Below, one piece after another: positions 6,869 through 14,727 of a DNA stretch of 64,000 nucleotides. Under the pieces are notes generated by a model. That model was given only the letters and a program-made list of their open reading frames with translations. It searched no databases and was not told the origin of the DNA. Made by a program: the position numbers and the translations under genes. Every line of letters begins with the position of its first letter. The stretch's first letter is position 1. This DNA is from Mycolicibacterium sp. P1-5. Its GTDB lineage: Bacteria > Actinomycetota > Actinomycetes > Mycobacteriales > Mycobacteriaceae. The DNA is taken from positions 1 to 64,000 of the forward strand of contig NZ_NPKT01000021.1 in the NCBI RefSeq assembly GCF_008329565.1, read 5' to 3'.

Positions 6869-9040
6869 ATGATCGAAAGTGTGACGGAGACGGAAGCCGA
6901 AGCGCGATCGACGGACGACGACTGGCAGCCCGCAGAGGCCGCGCCGGAGGCGCCACCCGCGGCCACCGCGACCGCCGTCGAAAGCGAACTGCCCGAGGAC
7001 CGATACCTCAACCGCGAGCTGAGCTGGCTGGATTTCAATGCCCGGGTGCTGGCTCTGGCGGCAGACACCTCGCTGCCCTTGCTCGAGCGCGCGAAGTTCC
7101 TGGCGATCTTCGCTTCAAATCTCGATGAGTTCTACATGGTCCGGGTCGCCGGGCTGAAACGTCGCGACGAGATGGGGTTGTCGGTGCGGTCGGCCGACGG
7201 GCTGTCCCCCCGCGAACAATTGCGCAGGATCGGCGAACGCACACGCCAGATCTCATTGCGCCAAGCCGAGGTCTTCATCCAGTCGGTGCGTCCCGCACTG
7301 GAGGACGAGGGAATCCACATCGTCACGTGGGCCGACCTCACCGACGCCGAACGCAGTGAGCTGTCGACGTACTTTCACGAGCAGGTGTTCCCCGTTCTCA
7401 CACCGCTCGCCGTCGACCCCGCACACCCGTTCCCGTTCGTCAGCGGGCTCAGCCTCAACATGGCGATCACCGTCAAGTCCCCCGACGACGGGGGCGAACA
7501 CTTCGCCCGAATCAAGGTTCCCGACAACGTCGACCGGTTCGTCGTCCTCAAGGGCACCAACGGTGACAGCGACGTCGTGCGGTTCCTGCCAACCGAAGAA
7601 CTCATCGCAGCGTTCCTGCCCGTCCTGTTCCCGGGCATGGAGATCGTCGAGCATCACGTCTTCCGCATCACCCGCAACGCCGACATGCAGGTCGAGGAAG
7701 ACCGCGACGAAGATCTGCTTCAGGCGCTGGAACGTGAACTCGCGCGGCGGCGATTCGGGTCTCCGGTGCGCCTCGAGGTCGCTGACGATATGACCGAGCA
7801 CATGCTCGAACTCCTGCTGCGTGAGCTCGACGTCCACCCCGGTGATGTGGTCCAGGTGCCGGGGCTGCTGGATCTTTCGTCGCTGTGGCAGGTCTACGAC
7901 ATCGACCGCCCCGCGCTCAAGGACCGCCCGTTTGTCCCGGCCACCCATCCGGCCTTCGCGGAGCGCGAGACGCCGAAGAGCATTTTTTCGACGCTCCGAG
8001 ATGGTGACGTACTGCTGCACCATCCCTATGACTCGTTCTCGACGAGCGTGCAGCGCTTCATCGAACAGGCTGCCGCAGATCCGAATGTGTTGGCAATCAA
8101 GCAGACGCTGTACCGAACCTCCGGCGACTCACCGATCGTCAACGCGCTCATCGACGCAGCCCAGGCCGGCAAGCAGGTGGTCGCCCTGGTGGAGCTGAAG
8201 GCGCGCTTCGATGAGCAGGCCAACATCAAGTGGGCCCGCACCCTGGAAGATGCGGGCGTGCATGTCGTTTACGGGCTGATCGGGCTGAAGACCCACTGCA
8301 AGACCTGTCTCGTCGTCCGCCGCGAAGGGTCGATGATCCGGCGCTATTGCCATATCGGAACCGGCAACTACAACCCGAAAACCGCGCGCCTCTATGAGGA
8401 CGTCGGCTTGATCACCGCCGCACCCGACATCGGCGCCGACCTGACAGACTTGTTCAACTCGCTGACCGGCTACTCCCGCAAGGTCAGCTACCGCAACCTT
8501 CTGGTCGCCCCGTACGGCGTGCGCAGGGGAATCATCGAACGCATCGAACGCGAGATCGAAGCTCATCATCAGGGCGGCAATGGCCGGATTCGCCTGAAGG
8601 CCAATGCCCTTGTCGACGAACAGGTCATCGACGCGCTGTACCGCGCATCGCAATCCGGGGTGCGTGTCGAGGTGGTCGTCCGCGGCATCTGCGCGCTCAA
8701 GCCGGGCGCCGACGGCTTTTCCGAGAACATCGTCGTGCGCTCGATTCTCGGCCGATTCTTGGAGCATTCGCGGATTTTCCATTTCAACGCGATCAACGAA
8801 TTCTTCATCGGCAGCGCCGACATGATGCATCGCAATCTCGACCGCCGGATCGAGGTGCTGGCTCAGGTGAAAGACCCACGGCTCACTGCGCATCTCGACG
8901 AGATCTTCGAATCGGCGATGGATCCCTCGACGAGATGCTGGGAGCTTGGCCCCGACGGCCACTGGACCGCGGCACCGCAGGACGGCAGGCAAGTCCGCGA
9001 CCATCAGGTGTGGCTGATGGAACGACACCGGCAGCACTGA
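6869..9040 (+). CDS. ppk: Polyphosphate kinase 1
   Basis: Reversibly polymerises ATP gamma-phosphate into inorganic polyphosphate. The 723-aa protein contains the N-domain RYLNRELSWLDFNARVL, the head and both PLD-like C domains. The autophosphorylated catalytic histidine is in RRYCHIGTGNYNPKTAR, with a second conserved histidine in LKTHCKT; SILGRFLEHSRIFHF and GSADMMHRNLDRR lie near the end. Length fits the family. The first 45 residues are acidic, Ala/Pro-rich and variable; a GTG four codons later is an alternative start. It lies between fbiD and mutT1, all on the plus strand. Confidence 0.97.
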   Translation: MIESVTETEAEARSTDDDWQPAEAAPEAPPAATATAVESELPEDRYLNRELSWLDFNARVLALAADTSLPLLERAKFLAIFASNLDEFYMVRVAGLKRRDEMGLSVRSADGLSPREQLRRIGERTRQISLRQAEVFIQSVRPALEDEGIHIVTWADLTDAERSELSTYFHEQVFPVLTPLAVDPAHPFPFVSGLSLNMAITVKSPDDGGEHFARIKVPDNVDRFVVLKGTNGDSDVVRFLPTEELIAAFLPVLFPGMEIVEHHVFRITRNADMQVEEDRDEDLLQALERELARRRFGSPVRLEVADDMTEHMLELLLRELDVHPGDVVQVPGLLDLSSLWQVYDIDRPALKDRPFVPATHPAFAERETPKSIFSTLRDGDVLLHHPYDSFSTSVQRFIEQAAADPNVLAIKQTLYRTSGDSPIVNALIDAAQAGKQVVALVELKARFDEQANIKWARTLEDAGVHVVYGLIGLKTHCKTCLVVRREGSMIRRYCHIGTGNYNPKTARLYEDVGLITAAPDIGADLTDLFNSLTGYSRKVSYRNLLVAPYGVRRGIIERIEREIEAHHQGGNGRIRLKANALVDEQVIDALYRASQSGVRVEVVVRGICALKPGADGFSENIVVRSILGRFLEHSRIFHFNAINEFFIGSADMMHRNLDRRIEVLAQVKDPRLTAHLDEIFESAMDPSTRCWELGPDGHWTAAPQDGRQVRDHQVWLMERHRQH

Positions 9041-9110
9041 GTGCACGCGTTGTTGCGACCCACCAGATCCGGTCCCGGGCAGGGGCCCGAATTGATTTGC
9101 GGGAGTTGAG

Positions 9111-10076
9111 GTGGCCAAGAGAGCGTCACATGACAGCTCGAGGACCAAATCGACCAAGAAGTCAGCGACCAAGAAGGGTAAGACGCTTCAGCGGCGGGTC
9201 ATTGCGGCCGGCGCGGTGTTGTGGCGACCCGACCCTGACACTGGTGAGCTGCACGTCGCGCTGATTCATCGGCCTCGATACGACGACTGGTCACTGCCCA
9301 AGGGGAAAGTCGATCCCGGCGAGAACGAACCGGTCGCCGCGGTACGCGAAATCTGGGAGGAGACTTCTCAGCGCTCCCAGCTGGGTCGGCGTCTGATCCA
9401 AACCCACTATCCGATCCCGCAGGGCACCAAGATCGTTCACTATTGGGCGGCGCGGGCGCTGGGCGGCGATTTCACGCCCAATGCAGAGGTCGATCGCCTG
9501 GAATGGCTGACCGTCGAGGATGCGGCGAAGCGCCTCTCCTACCCGCACGACCGCGAGGTGCTCAAGGCATTCACCAAACAACCGGCGGACACCACGACCG
9601 TATTGATCGTCCGGCACGGAACCGCGGGCATCAAGTCGCGCTACAAGGGTGACGACCGGAGTCGGCCGCTGGACAAGAACGGTCGCGCACAAGCGGAATC
9701 ATTGGCCGGCCAGTTGATGGCGTTCGGGGCCACCGACGTTTACGCGGCCGACCGAACACGGTGCATCCAGACGGTCGAACCGTTGGCGCAGGAACTCGGC
9801 GTCACCATCTCCGCCGAAACCAGCCTGACCGAAGAGGCCTACGCCGACGATCCGGACGCCGCGCATAACCGCATCATCAAGATCGCCGCACAGGGTGGCA
9901 CGCCCGTCATCTGCACGCAGGGCAAGGTTATTCCGAACCTGCTGGCGTGGTGGCGTGGCACCGATAAACCGGACAAGTCACGTAATCGCAAAGGCAGCAC
10001 CTGGGTGCTGTCCTTCGCCGCGGACCGGATCGTGGCCGCTGATTACATCGACAGCCCACTCGCGACAAGGCCCTGA
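9111..10076 (+). CDS. mutT1: NUDIX hydrolase fused to histidine phosphatase (MutT1)
   Basis: The 321-aa protein has three parts: a Lys/Ser/Thr-rich basic tail (about residues 1-25), a NUDIX domain with the full box GKVDPGENEPVAAVREIWEE (about 65-85), and a C-terminal histidine phosphatase domain beginning LIVRHGTAG with the catalytic RHG. Mycobacterial MutT1 hydrolyses 8-oxo-dGTP and diadenosine polyphosphates, and the phosphatase half acts on the resulting diphosphate. GTG 9111 is the start, with GGGAG about six bases upstream. It follows ppk by 70 bp and ends before a perfect hairpin terminator. Confidence 0.93.
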   Translation: MAKRASHDSSRTKSTKKSATKKGKTLQRRVIAAGAVLWRPDPDTGELHVALIHRPRYDDWSLPKGKVDPGENEPVAAVREIWEETSQRSQLGRRLIQTHYPIPQGTKIVHYWAARALGGDFTPNAEVDRLEWLTVEDAAKRLSYPHDREVLKAFTKQPADTTTVLIVRHGTAGIKSRYKGDDRSRPLDKNGRAQAESLAGQLMAFGATDVYAADRTRCIQTVEPLAQELGVTISAETSLTEEAYADDPDAAHNRIIKIAAQGGTPVICTQGKVIPNLLAWWRGTDKPDKSRNRKGSTWVLSFAADRIVAADYIDSPLATRP

Positions 10077-10081
10077 CACGC

Positions 10082-10116
10082 GAATACGCCGCGGGCATTG
10101 AGCCCGCGGCGTATTC
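10082..10116. terminator. Bidirectional hairpin terminator between mutT1 and hupB
   Basis: A perfect 15-bp inverted repeat (GAATACGCCGCGGGC, 10082-10096, and its complement, 10102-10116) with a 5-base loop lies between the converging mutT1 and hupB genes. There is no long T run, as is usual for mycobacterial terminators. Confidence 0.85.
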
Positions 10117-10127
10117 AACTTCTGTAT

Positions 10128-10781
10128 TTAGCGACGGCCCTTCTTGGCCGGAGCCTTCTTGGCGGCAGCCTTCTTGGCCGGTGCAGCCTTCTTGGCGGGC
10201 GCGGCCTTCTTGGCCGGAGCCTTCTTGGCCGGAGCCTTCTTGGCGGGCGCGGCCTTCTTGGCCGGAGCCTTCTTAGCCGGCGCCTTCTTAGCCGGTGCAG
10301 CCTTCTTGGCGGGCGCGGCCTTCTTGGCCGGAGCCTTCTTAGCCGGCGCAGCCTTCTTCGCCGGTGCAGCCTTCTTGGCCGGAGCCTTCTTAGCCGCAGC
10401 CTTCTTCACGACCGCCTTGCGCACGGCCTTCTTGGCCGCGGCCTTCTTGACGGCACCGCCGACAGCACCGCGCTTGACCGCGGGGCCTTCCGACGGAAGC
10501 TTCTGTGAACCAGAGACGACGGCCTTGAATTGAGCGCCGGGACGGAAAGCGGGAACGGAAGTCGGCTTCACCTTGACGGTTTCGCCGGTGCGCGGGTTGC
10601 GCGCCACACGAGCGGCACGGCGCCGCTGCTCGAAAACGCCGAAGCCGGTGATGGTCACGCTGTCACCCTTGTGCACCGCGCGCACAATGGTGTCGACGAC
10701 GTTCTCCACCGCCAATGTTGCCTGCCGACGGTCTGAGCCCAATTTCTCCGTGAGTACGTCGATGAGCTCTGCTTTGTTCAT
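10128..10781 (-). CDS. hupB: Histone-like nucleoid protein HU with lysine-rich tail
   Basis: DNA-binding nucleoid protein of 217 aa. Residues 1-90 are the HU fold (MNKAELIDVLTEKLGSDRRQ, GFGVFEQRRRAARVARNPRTGE, and FRPGAQFKAVVS). Residues from about 110 to the end form a tail built almost only of PAKKA/APAKKA/AAKK units, resembling eukaryotic H1, which is the mycobacterial HupB form. The start has GGAGGA six bases upstream. The repeat tract (about 10130-10450) consists of near-identical 15-18-bp units that may vary in number between strains. It converges on mutT1. Confidence 0.96.
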   Translation of the reverse strand: MNKAELIDVLTEKLGSDRRQATLAVENVVDTIVRAVHKGDSVTITGFGVFEQRRRAARVARNPRTGETVKVKPTSVPAFRPGAQFKAVVSGSQKLPSEGPAVKRGAVGGAVKKAAAKKAVRKAVVKKAAAKKAPAKKAAPAKKAAPAKKAPAKKAAPAKKAAPAKKAPAKKAPAKKAAPAKKAPAKKAPAKKAAPAKKAAPAKKAAAKKAPAKKGRR

Positions 10782-10909
10782 TCAATTCCTCCGAAGCCAG
10801 TGGTCCACTTTGGACCGACTGCAGAACACGGTAAACCCAATAGCCGCATAATTCCAAGAGCCACGCCCAATTTCAGGCTCTACTTAGGAGGATTTCAGCA
10901 ATCCGCTTG

Positions 10910-10947
10910 CCGCCCTAGGGCGGTGAATCGAGGGGGTCGGAACCCCC
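10910..10947. terminator. Two small hairpins downstream of leuD
   Basis: In the 199-bp gap between leuD and hupB lie a perfect 14-bp palindrome CCGCCCTAGGGCGG (10910-10923) and a 6-bp stem GGGGGT/ACCCCC with loop CGGA (10932-10947). They fit transcription termination of leuDC, but the stems are short. The rest of the gap must hold the hupB promoter; I see no clear box. Confidence 0.5.
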
Positions 10948-10980
10948 TTTTGGCGGCGGGAATTCAGCGCCCCGCCGCGC

Positions 10981-11577
10981 TCAGGAGGTCATCGAAACGC
11001 GCGGCTTCCAATTCGGACGGGCCGCCTCGAAAGCCTCGATCTCATCGCGTTTCCGCAGCGTAAGGCCGATATCGTCGAGACCTTCCAGCAGTCTCCAAGC
11101 TGTGTAATCGTCAATCGTGAACGGCACCACGGCTGTTCCCGCGGTGATATTCCGATCTTGAAGATTGACAGTGATTTCCAGGCCCGGATTCTGCTCGATG
11201 AGCTTCCAGAGAAGTTCAACATCATCTTGAGCGACTTCGGCCGCCAGGAGCCCGGCCTTGCCCGCGTTGCCGCGAAAGATGTCGGCGAAGCGGGACGAGA
11301 TGACGACCCGGAACCCGAAGTCCATGAGCGCCCAGACCGCGTGCTCGCGTGACGAACCGGTGCCGAAATCCGGTCCGGCGACCAAAACCGAACCCCGGTC
11401 GAAGGGACTCAGATTCAGGATGAATGAGGGATCGTTGCGCCACGCGGCGAACAACCCATCCTCGAAACCCGTTCGGGTGACCCGCTTCAAATACACCGCC
11501 GGAATGATCTGGTCGGTGTCGACATTGGACCGCCGCAACGGAACGCCGATGCCGGTGTGAGTGTGAAATGCATCCAT
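10981..11577 (-). CDS. leuD: 3-isopropylmalate dehydratase small subunit
   Basis: Small (swivel) subunit of isopropylmalate isomerase, which converts 2- to 3-isopropylmalate in leucine synthesis. The 198-aa protein shows HTGIGVPLRRSNVDTDQIIPAVYLK at the N-terminus and the active-site loop DFGTGSSREHAVWAL with the GSSREHA signature. It follows leuC by 19 bp on the same strand and the two form one operon. Length is normal for the family. Confidence 0.97.
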   Translation of the reverse strand: MDAFHTHTGIGVPLRRSNVDTDQIIPAVYLKRVTRTGFEDGLFAAWRNDPSFILNLSPFDRGSVLVAGPDFGTGSSREHAVWALMDFGFRVVISSRFADIFRGNAGKAGLLAAEVAQDDVELLWKLIEQNPGLEITVNLQDRNITAGTAVVPFTIDDYTAWRLLEGLDDIGLTLRKRDEIEAFEAARPNWKPRVSMTS

Positions 11578-11596
11578 GGTGATGTCCTTAGCGGGT

Positions 11597-13030
11597 CTAG
11601 TTGTCGAGATCGGCGGGTGAGGAAAGGGTTCCGCGCACGGCGGTCGCGGCCGCGACTGCCGGCGAAACCAGATGTGTGCGGCCGCCCTTGCCCTGCCTGC
11701 CTTCGAAATTCCGGTTGGACGTCGACGCGCAGCGCTCCCCCGGCGCCAGCTGATCGGGATTCATCCCCAGACACATTGAGCAGCCGGCCTGCCGCCAGTC
11801 AGCCCCCGCGGCGGTGAAGATTTCGCCCAGCCCTTCACTTTCGGCCTGCGCTCGCACTCGCATCGATCCCGGCACGACCAGCATCCGGACCCCGTCGGCC
11901 ACCTTGCGGCCACGCAGCACCTCGGCCACCACCCGCAGGTCTTCGATGCGCCCGTTCGTGCACGAGCCCACGAAGACGGCGTCGACGCCGACCTCACGCA
12001 TCGGTGTGCCCGCCCGAAGGTCCATGTATGCCAACGCCTTCTCGGCGGCCTGCCGCTCGGCATCGCCGGACATCAGCTCGGGGTCCGGCACCGACTCACC
12101 AAGCGGAACACCCTGGCCGGGATTGGTACCCCACGTCACGAAGGGGCTCAGCGTCGTCGCGTCGATGTAGACCTCGGTGTCGAATTCGGCCCCCTCGTCA
12201 GTCTTCAACGCCTCCCACGCAGTCACCGCCGCATCCCAGTCCGCACCCGCCGGCGCGTACGGACGACCGCGCAGAAACTCATAGGTCGTCTCGTCCGGCG
12301 CGACCATCCCGGCGCGGGCGCCGGCCTCGATACTCATGTTGCAGATGGTCATGCGGCTTTCCATCGACAGCGATTCGATGGTGCTGCCGCGGTATTCGAT
12401 GACGTAGCCCTGGCCGCCGCCGGTGCCGATCTTGGCGATCACCGCCAGGATGATGTCTTTGGCGCTCACTCCGGGTGGCAGCGCACCGTCGACATTGACC
12501 GCCATCGTCTTGAACGGCCGGAGCGGAAGTGTCTGAGTGGCAAGCACATGCTCGACTTCGGAGGTGCCGATTCCCATCGCAATCGAGCCGAACGCGCCGT
12601 GAGTGGACGTGTGGCTGTCGCCGCACACGATCGTCATCCCGGGTTGGGTCAGACCCAGCTGCGGTCCCATCACGTGGACGATCCCCTGCTCGGGGTCGCC
12701 CATCGAATGCAGCCGGACGCCGAACTCGGCGCAGTTGTGCCGCAATGTGTCGACCTGCGTCCGGGAGATCGGGTCGGCGATCGGTTTGTCGATGTCGACG
12801 GTCGGAACGTTGTGGTCCTCAGTGGCGATCGTGAGGTCCGGACGGTGCACCGGACGACCGGCCAGCCGCAGCCCGTCGAAGGCCTGCGGGCTGGTCACCT
12901 CGTGGATGAGGTGGAGATCGATGTAGATCAGATCGGGTTCACGCGATGCTCCGGTGCCGGTTCCGGCGACCACGACGTGGTCGTCCCACACCTTCTCGGG
13001 CAGTGTCCTGGGCTTGTCGGACTGAGCCAT
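11597..13030 (-). CDS. leuC: 3-isopropylmalate dehydratase large subunit
   Basis: Aconitase-family large subunit carrying the [4Fe-4S] cluster for isomerising isopropylmalate. The 477-aa sequence contains YIDLHLIHEVTSPQAFDGLR, the substrate loop VCGDSHTSTHGAFG, and cluster-ligand cysteines in FVGSCTNGR and AGCSMCLGMNPD. It starts at ATG 13030 with GTGAG-type purines upstream and is divergent from an IclR regulator across a 75-bp region holding an inverted repeat. leuD follows directly. Confidence 0.97.
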   Translation of the reverse strand: MAQSDKPRTLPEKVWDDHVVVAGTGTGASREPDLIYIDLHLIHEVTSPQAFDGLRLAGRPVHRPDLTIATEDHNVPTVDIDKPIADPISRTQVDTLRHNCAEFGVRLHSMGDPEQGIVHVMGPQLGLTQPGMTIVCGDSHTSTHGAFGSIAMGIGTSEVEHVLATQTLPLRPFKTMAVNVDGALPPGVSAKDIILAVIAKIGTGGGQGYVIEYRGSTIESLSMESRMTICNMSIEAGARAGMVAPDETTYEFLRGRPYAPAGADWDAAVTAWEALKTDEGAEFDTEVYIDATTLSPFVTWGTNPGQGVPLGESVPDPELMSGDAERQAAEKALAYMDLRAGTPMREVGVDAVFVGSCTNGRIEDLRVVAEVLRGRKVADGVRMLVVPGSMRVRAQAESEGLGEIFTAAGADWRQAGCSMCLGMNPDQLAPGERCASTSNRNFEGRQGKGGRTHLVSPAVAAATAVRGTLSSPADLDN

Positions 13031-13053
13031 GAGTTCTCACTTCACTTTTCGAT

Positions 13054-13090
13054 TCCCGGAACACAAGTGTGGATATCTCACATTTCGGGA
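13054..13090. promoter_or_regulatory. Candidate IclR operator between leuC and its divergent regulator
   Basis: The leuC-iclR gap contains the inverted repeat TCCCGGAA (13054-13061) ... TTTCGGGA (13083-13090), with an inner near-palindrome TGTGGATATCTCACA. It lies immediately upstream of a TAGTAT -10 box (13094-13099), where bound regulator would block or activate both directions. LtbR/NdgR-type IclR proteins are known to bind the leuC upstream region in related actinobacteria; binding here is inferred. Confidence 0.6.
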
Positions 13091-13093
13091 CGC

Positions 13094-13099
13094 TAGTAT
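13094..13099 (+). promoter_or_regulatory. -10 box of a probable leaderless iclR-type gene
   Basis: TAGTAT ends six bases before ATG 13106; there is no space for an untranslated leader or Shine-Dalgarno site. This is the TANNNT-N6-8-start pattern of mycobacterial leaderless promoters. Confidence 0.65.
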
Positions 13100-13105
13100 C
13101 TCTCT

Positions 13106-13807
13106 ATGAGACAGGATAGCGGCATCGGCGTGCTCGACAAAGCCGTGGGCGTACTGCACTCAATCGCCGATTCACCCTGCGGGTTGGCCGAACTCTGTGA
13201 GCGGACCGGCCTGCCGCGCGCCACCGCGCATCGGCTCGCCGCCGGTCTGGAGGTCCACCGCCTGCTGGCCCGCGACAACGCGGGACGCTGGCGGCTCGGA
13301 CCCGCCCTCTCCGAATTGGCTGCCCACGTCAACGATCCCCTGCTGGCGGCGGGCGCGACCGTCTTGCCCCGGCTACGCGAGATCACCGGCGAGAGCGTGC
13401 AGCTCTACCGTCGGGAGGGCACCACGCGGATCTGCGTCGCCGCGCTCGAACCCCCTGCCGGGCTTCGCGATACCGTCCCAGTCGGAACCCGCCTGCCGAT
13501 GACGGCGGGGTCCGGGGCCAAGGTGCTACTGGCTTTCAGCGACGGCGCCACCCAACAGGCCGTGCTCCCGACAGCGAAATTCACCGAGCGCACGTTGGCC
13601 GAGGTCCGCCGTCGCGGTTGGGCGCAGAGCGCTGCCGAACGCGAACCCGGGGTGGCCAGTGTCTCGGCGCCGGTACGGGATCGCACCGGCGCGGTGGTGG
13701 CCGCTGTGTCGGTATCGGGCCCGATCGACCGGATGGGACGTCGGCCCGGCGCCCGCTGGGCGGCCGATCTGTTGGCCGCCGCAGACGCGCTCACCCGCCG
13801 ACTGTGA
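13106..13807 (+). CDS. IclR-family regulator of leucine synthesis (LtbR/NdgR type)
   Basis: The 233-aa protein has an N-terminal winged HTH (GVLDKAVGVLHSIADSPCGLAELCERTGLPRATAHRLAAGLE, about residues 6-50) and a C-terminal IclR effector domain (LREITGESVQLYRREG...VPVGTRLPMTAGSGAKVLLAF, and SVSAPVRDRTGAVVAAVSVSGP). Divergence from leuCD is the conserved arrangement of actinobacterial LtbR/NdgR/AreB regulators, which control leucine and related amino acid genes. The start codon sits six bases after a -10 box. Regulation of leuCD through the repeat at 13054-13090 and autoregulation are inferred. Confidence 0.85.
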   Translation: MRQDSGIGVLDKAVGVLHSIADSPCGLAELCERTGLPRATAHRLAAGLEVHRLLARDNAGRWRLGPALSELAAHVNDPLLAAGATVLPRLREITGESVQLYRREGTTRICVAALEPPAGLRDTVPVGTRLPMTAGSGAKVLLAFSDGATQQAVLPTAKFTERTLAEVRRRGWAQSAAEREPGVASVSAPVRDRTGAVVAAVSVSGPIDRMGRRPGARWAADLLAAADALTRRL

Positions 13808-13849
13808 TCCCCGCGACAGCGCTGTGGGATCGCCTGACAAACTGACGCC

Positions 13850-14347
13850 ATGGGAACGAAGCAGCGCAACCAGATCGTCATGTCGGATGCCGAGATCGCC
13901 GATTTCGTCGCACGGAGCCGCACCGGCACGATGGCGACCATCGGGGTCGACGGCCAGCCACATCTCGTGGCCATGTGGTACGGCGTCCTCGACGGTGACA
14001 TCTGGGTCGAGACCAAGGCCAAGTCGCAGAAGGCGGTCAACCTGCGGCGTGACCCGCGGGTGAGTTTCCTCATCGAGGACGGAATGACCTACGACACGCT
14101 GCGCGGCGTCTCCTTCGAAGGCGTGGCGGAGATCGTCGAGGATCCCGACATCATTTTCAAGGTCGGCGTCAGCGTCTGGGAACGCTATAACGGCCCGTAC
14201 ACCGACGACCTCAAGCCGGCCGTCGACATGATGATGAACAAGCGCGTGGCGGTGCGCATCGCGGCCAAGCGCACCCGGTCCTGGGACCACGGGAAGCTCG
14301 GTATGCCGCCGATGCCGCTGGCCGGGTCGACCGCGCCCACCGAATAG
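13850..14347 (+). CDS. Pyridoxamine 5'-phosphate oxidase-like flavin/F420-binding protein
   Basis: The 165-aa protein is a split beta-barrel of the PPOX class: IADFVARSRTGTMATIGVDGQPHLVAMWYGVLDGDIWVETKAKSQKAVNLRRDPRVSFLIEDG. The layout corresponds to the M. tuberculosis Rv2991 group in the FMN/F420-binding oxidoreductases. Substrate and cofactor are not deducible. It follows the IclR gene by 42 bp on the plus strand and ends before a hairpin terminator that also abuts the 3' end of tRNA-Glu. Confidence 0.8.
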   Translation: MGTKQRNQIVMSDAEIADFVARSRTGTMATIGVDGQPHLVAMWYGVLDGDIWVETKAKSQKAVNLRRDPRVSFLIEDGMTYDTLRGVSFEGVAEIVEDPDIIFKVGVSVWERYNGPYTDDLKPAVDMMMNKRVAVRIAAKRTRSWDHGKLGMPPMPLAGSTAPTE

Positions 14348-14369
14348 CCAAGGGCGGCCCGAAACGAGG

Positions 14370-14396
14370 AATCGCCCGGTCGATGACCGGGCGATT
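14370..14396. terminator. Hairpin terminator between PPOX gene and tRNA-Glu
   Basis: A 12-bp perfect stem AATCGCCCGGTC/GACCGGGCGATT with a 3-base loop (14370-14396), extended by AAACGA/TCGTTT outside a 2-base bulge, separates the converging PPOX gene and tRNA-Glu. It can serve both directions. Confidence 0.85.
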
Positions 14397-14401
14397 TCGT
14401 T

Positions 14402-14477
14402 TGGTAGCCCCGATGGGATTCGAACCCACGCTACCGCCGTGAGAGGGCGGCGTCCTAGGCCGCTAGACGACGGGGCC
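14402..14477 (-). tRNA. tRNA-Glu (CTC anticodon)
   Basis: Reading the minus strand from 14477: acceptor GGCCCCG pairs with CGGGGCT, anticodon stem CCGCC/GGCGG encloses loop CTCTCAC with anticodon CTC (decodes GAG), and the T arm has GGTTCGAATCC. The 3' CCA is encoded (14402-14404). It lies 75 bp downstream of tRNA-Gln on the same strand and near gltX, whose product charges it. Confidence 0.95.
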
Positions 14478-14552
14478 AGAACCAAATCTGTGGCACGCCT
14501 TGCGGCGTACCGGGTAGCCAGCATAGCTCAGAGGCCGTTGCCGACATAATTG

Positions 14553-14624
14553 CTGGGGTACCAGGACTCGAACCTAGAATGAGGGAATCAGAATCCCTAG
14601 TGTTGCCAATTACACCATACCCCA
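14553..14624 (-). tRNA. tRNA-Gln (CTG anticodon)
   Basis: Reading the minus strand from 14624: acceptor TGGGGTA pairs with TACCCCA, discriminator G, anticodon stem GGGAT/ATCCC-type around loop TTCTGAT with anticodon CTG (decodes CAG), T loop GTTCGAGTC. CCA is not encoded. The first pair is U-A, a feature of tRNA-Gln used by GatCAB to recognise its substrate. gltX is 103 bp upstream and the window also holds gatA, gatB and gatC. Confidence 0.95.
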
Positions 14625-14727
14625 TTCGCTGCCTATAACCGCTGGTCAGAAGCCTTTATCCCCAATGTGGCGAGGAGTGAAGGCCGCTGCCGTTGGTTGC
14701 GGGCCGACGAGCAGACTATCAAATATT

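Noticed and set aside
10130..10450. CRISPR-like tandem repeats
   Set aside because: The repeats are contiguous, coding PAKKA units of hupB with no unique spacers.
10144..10533. Plus-strand frame coding a Gly/Ala/Phe/Leu-rich repetitive membrane-like protein
   Set aside because: It is the antisense shadow of the HupB lysine-rich tail.
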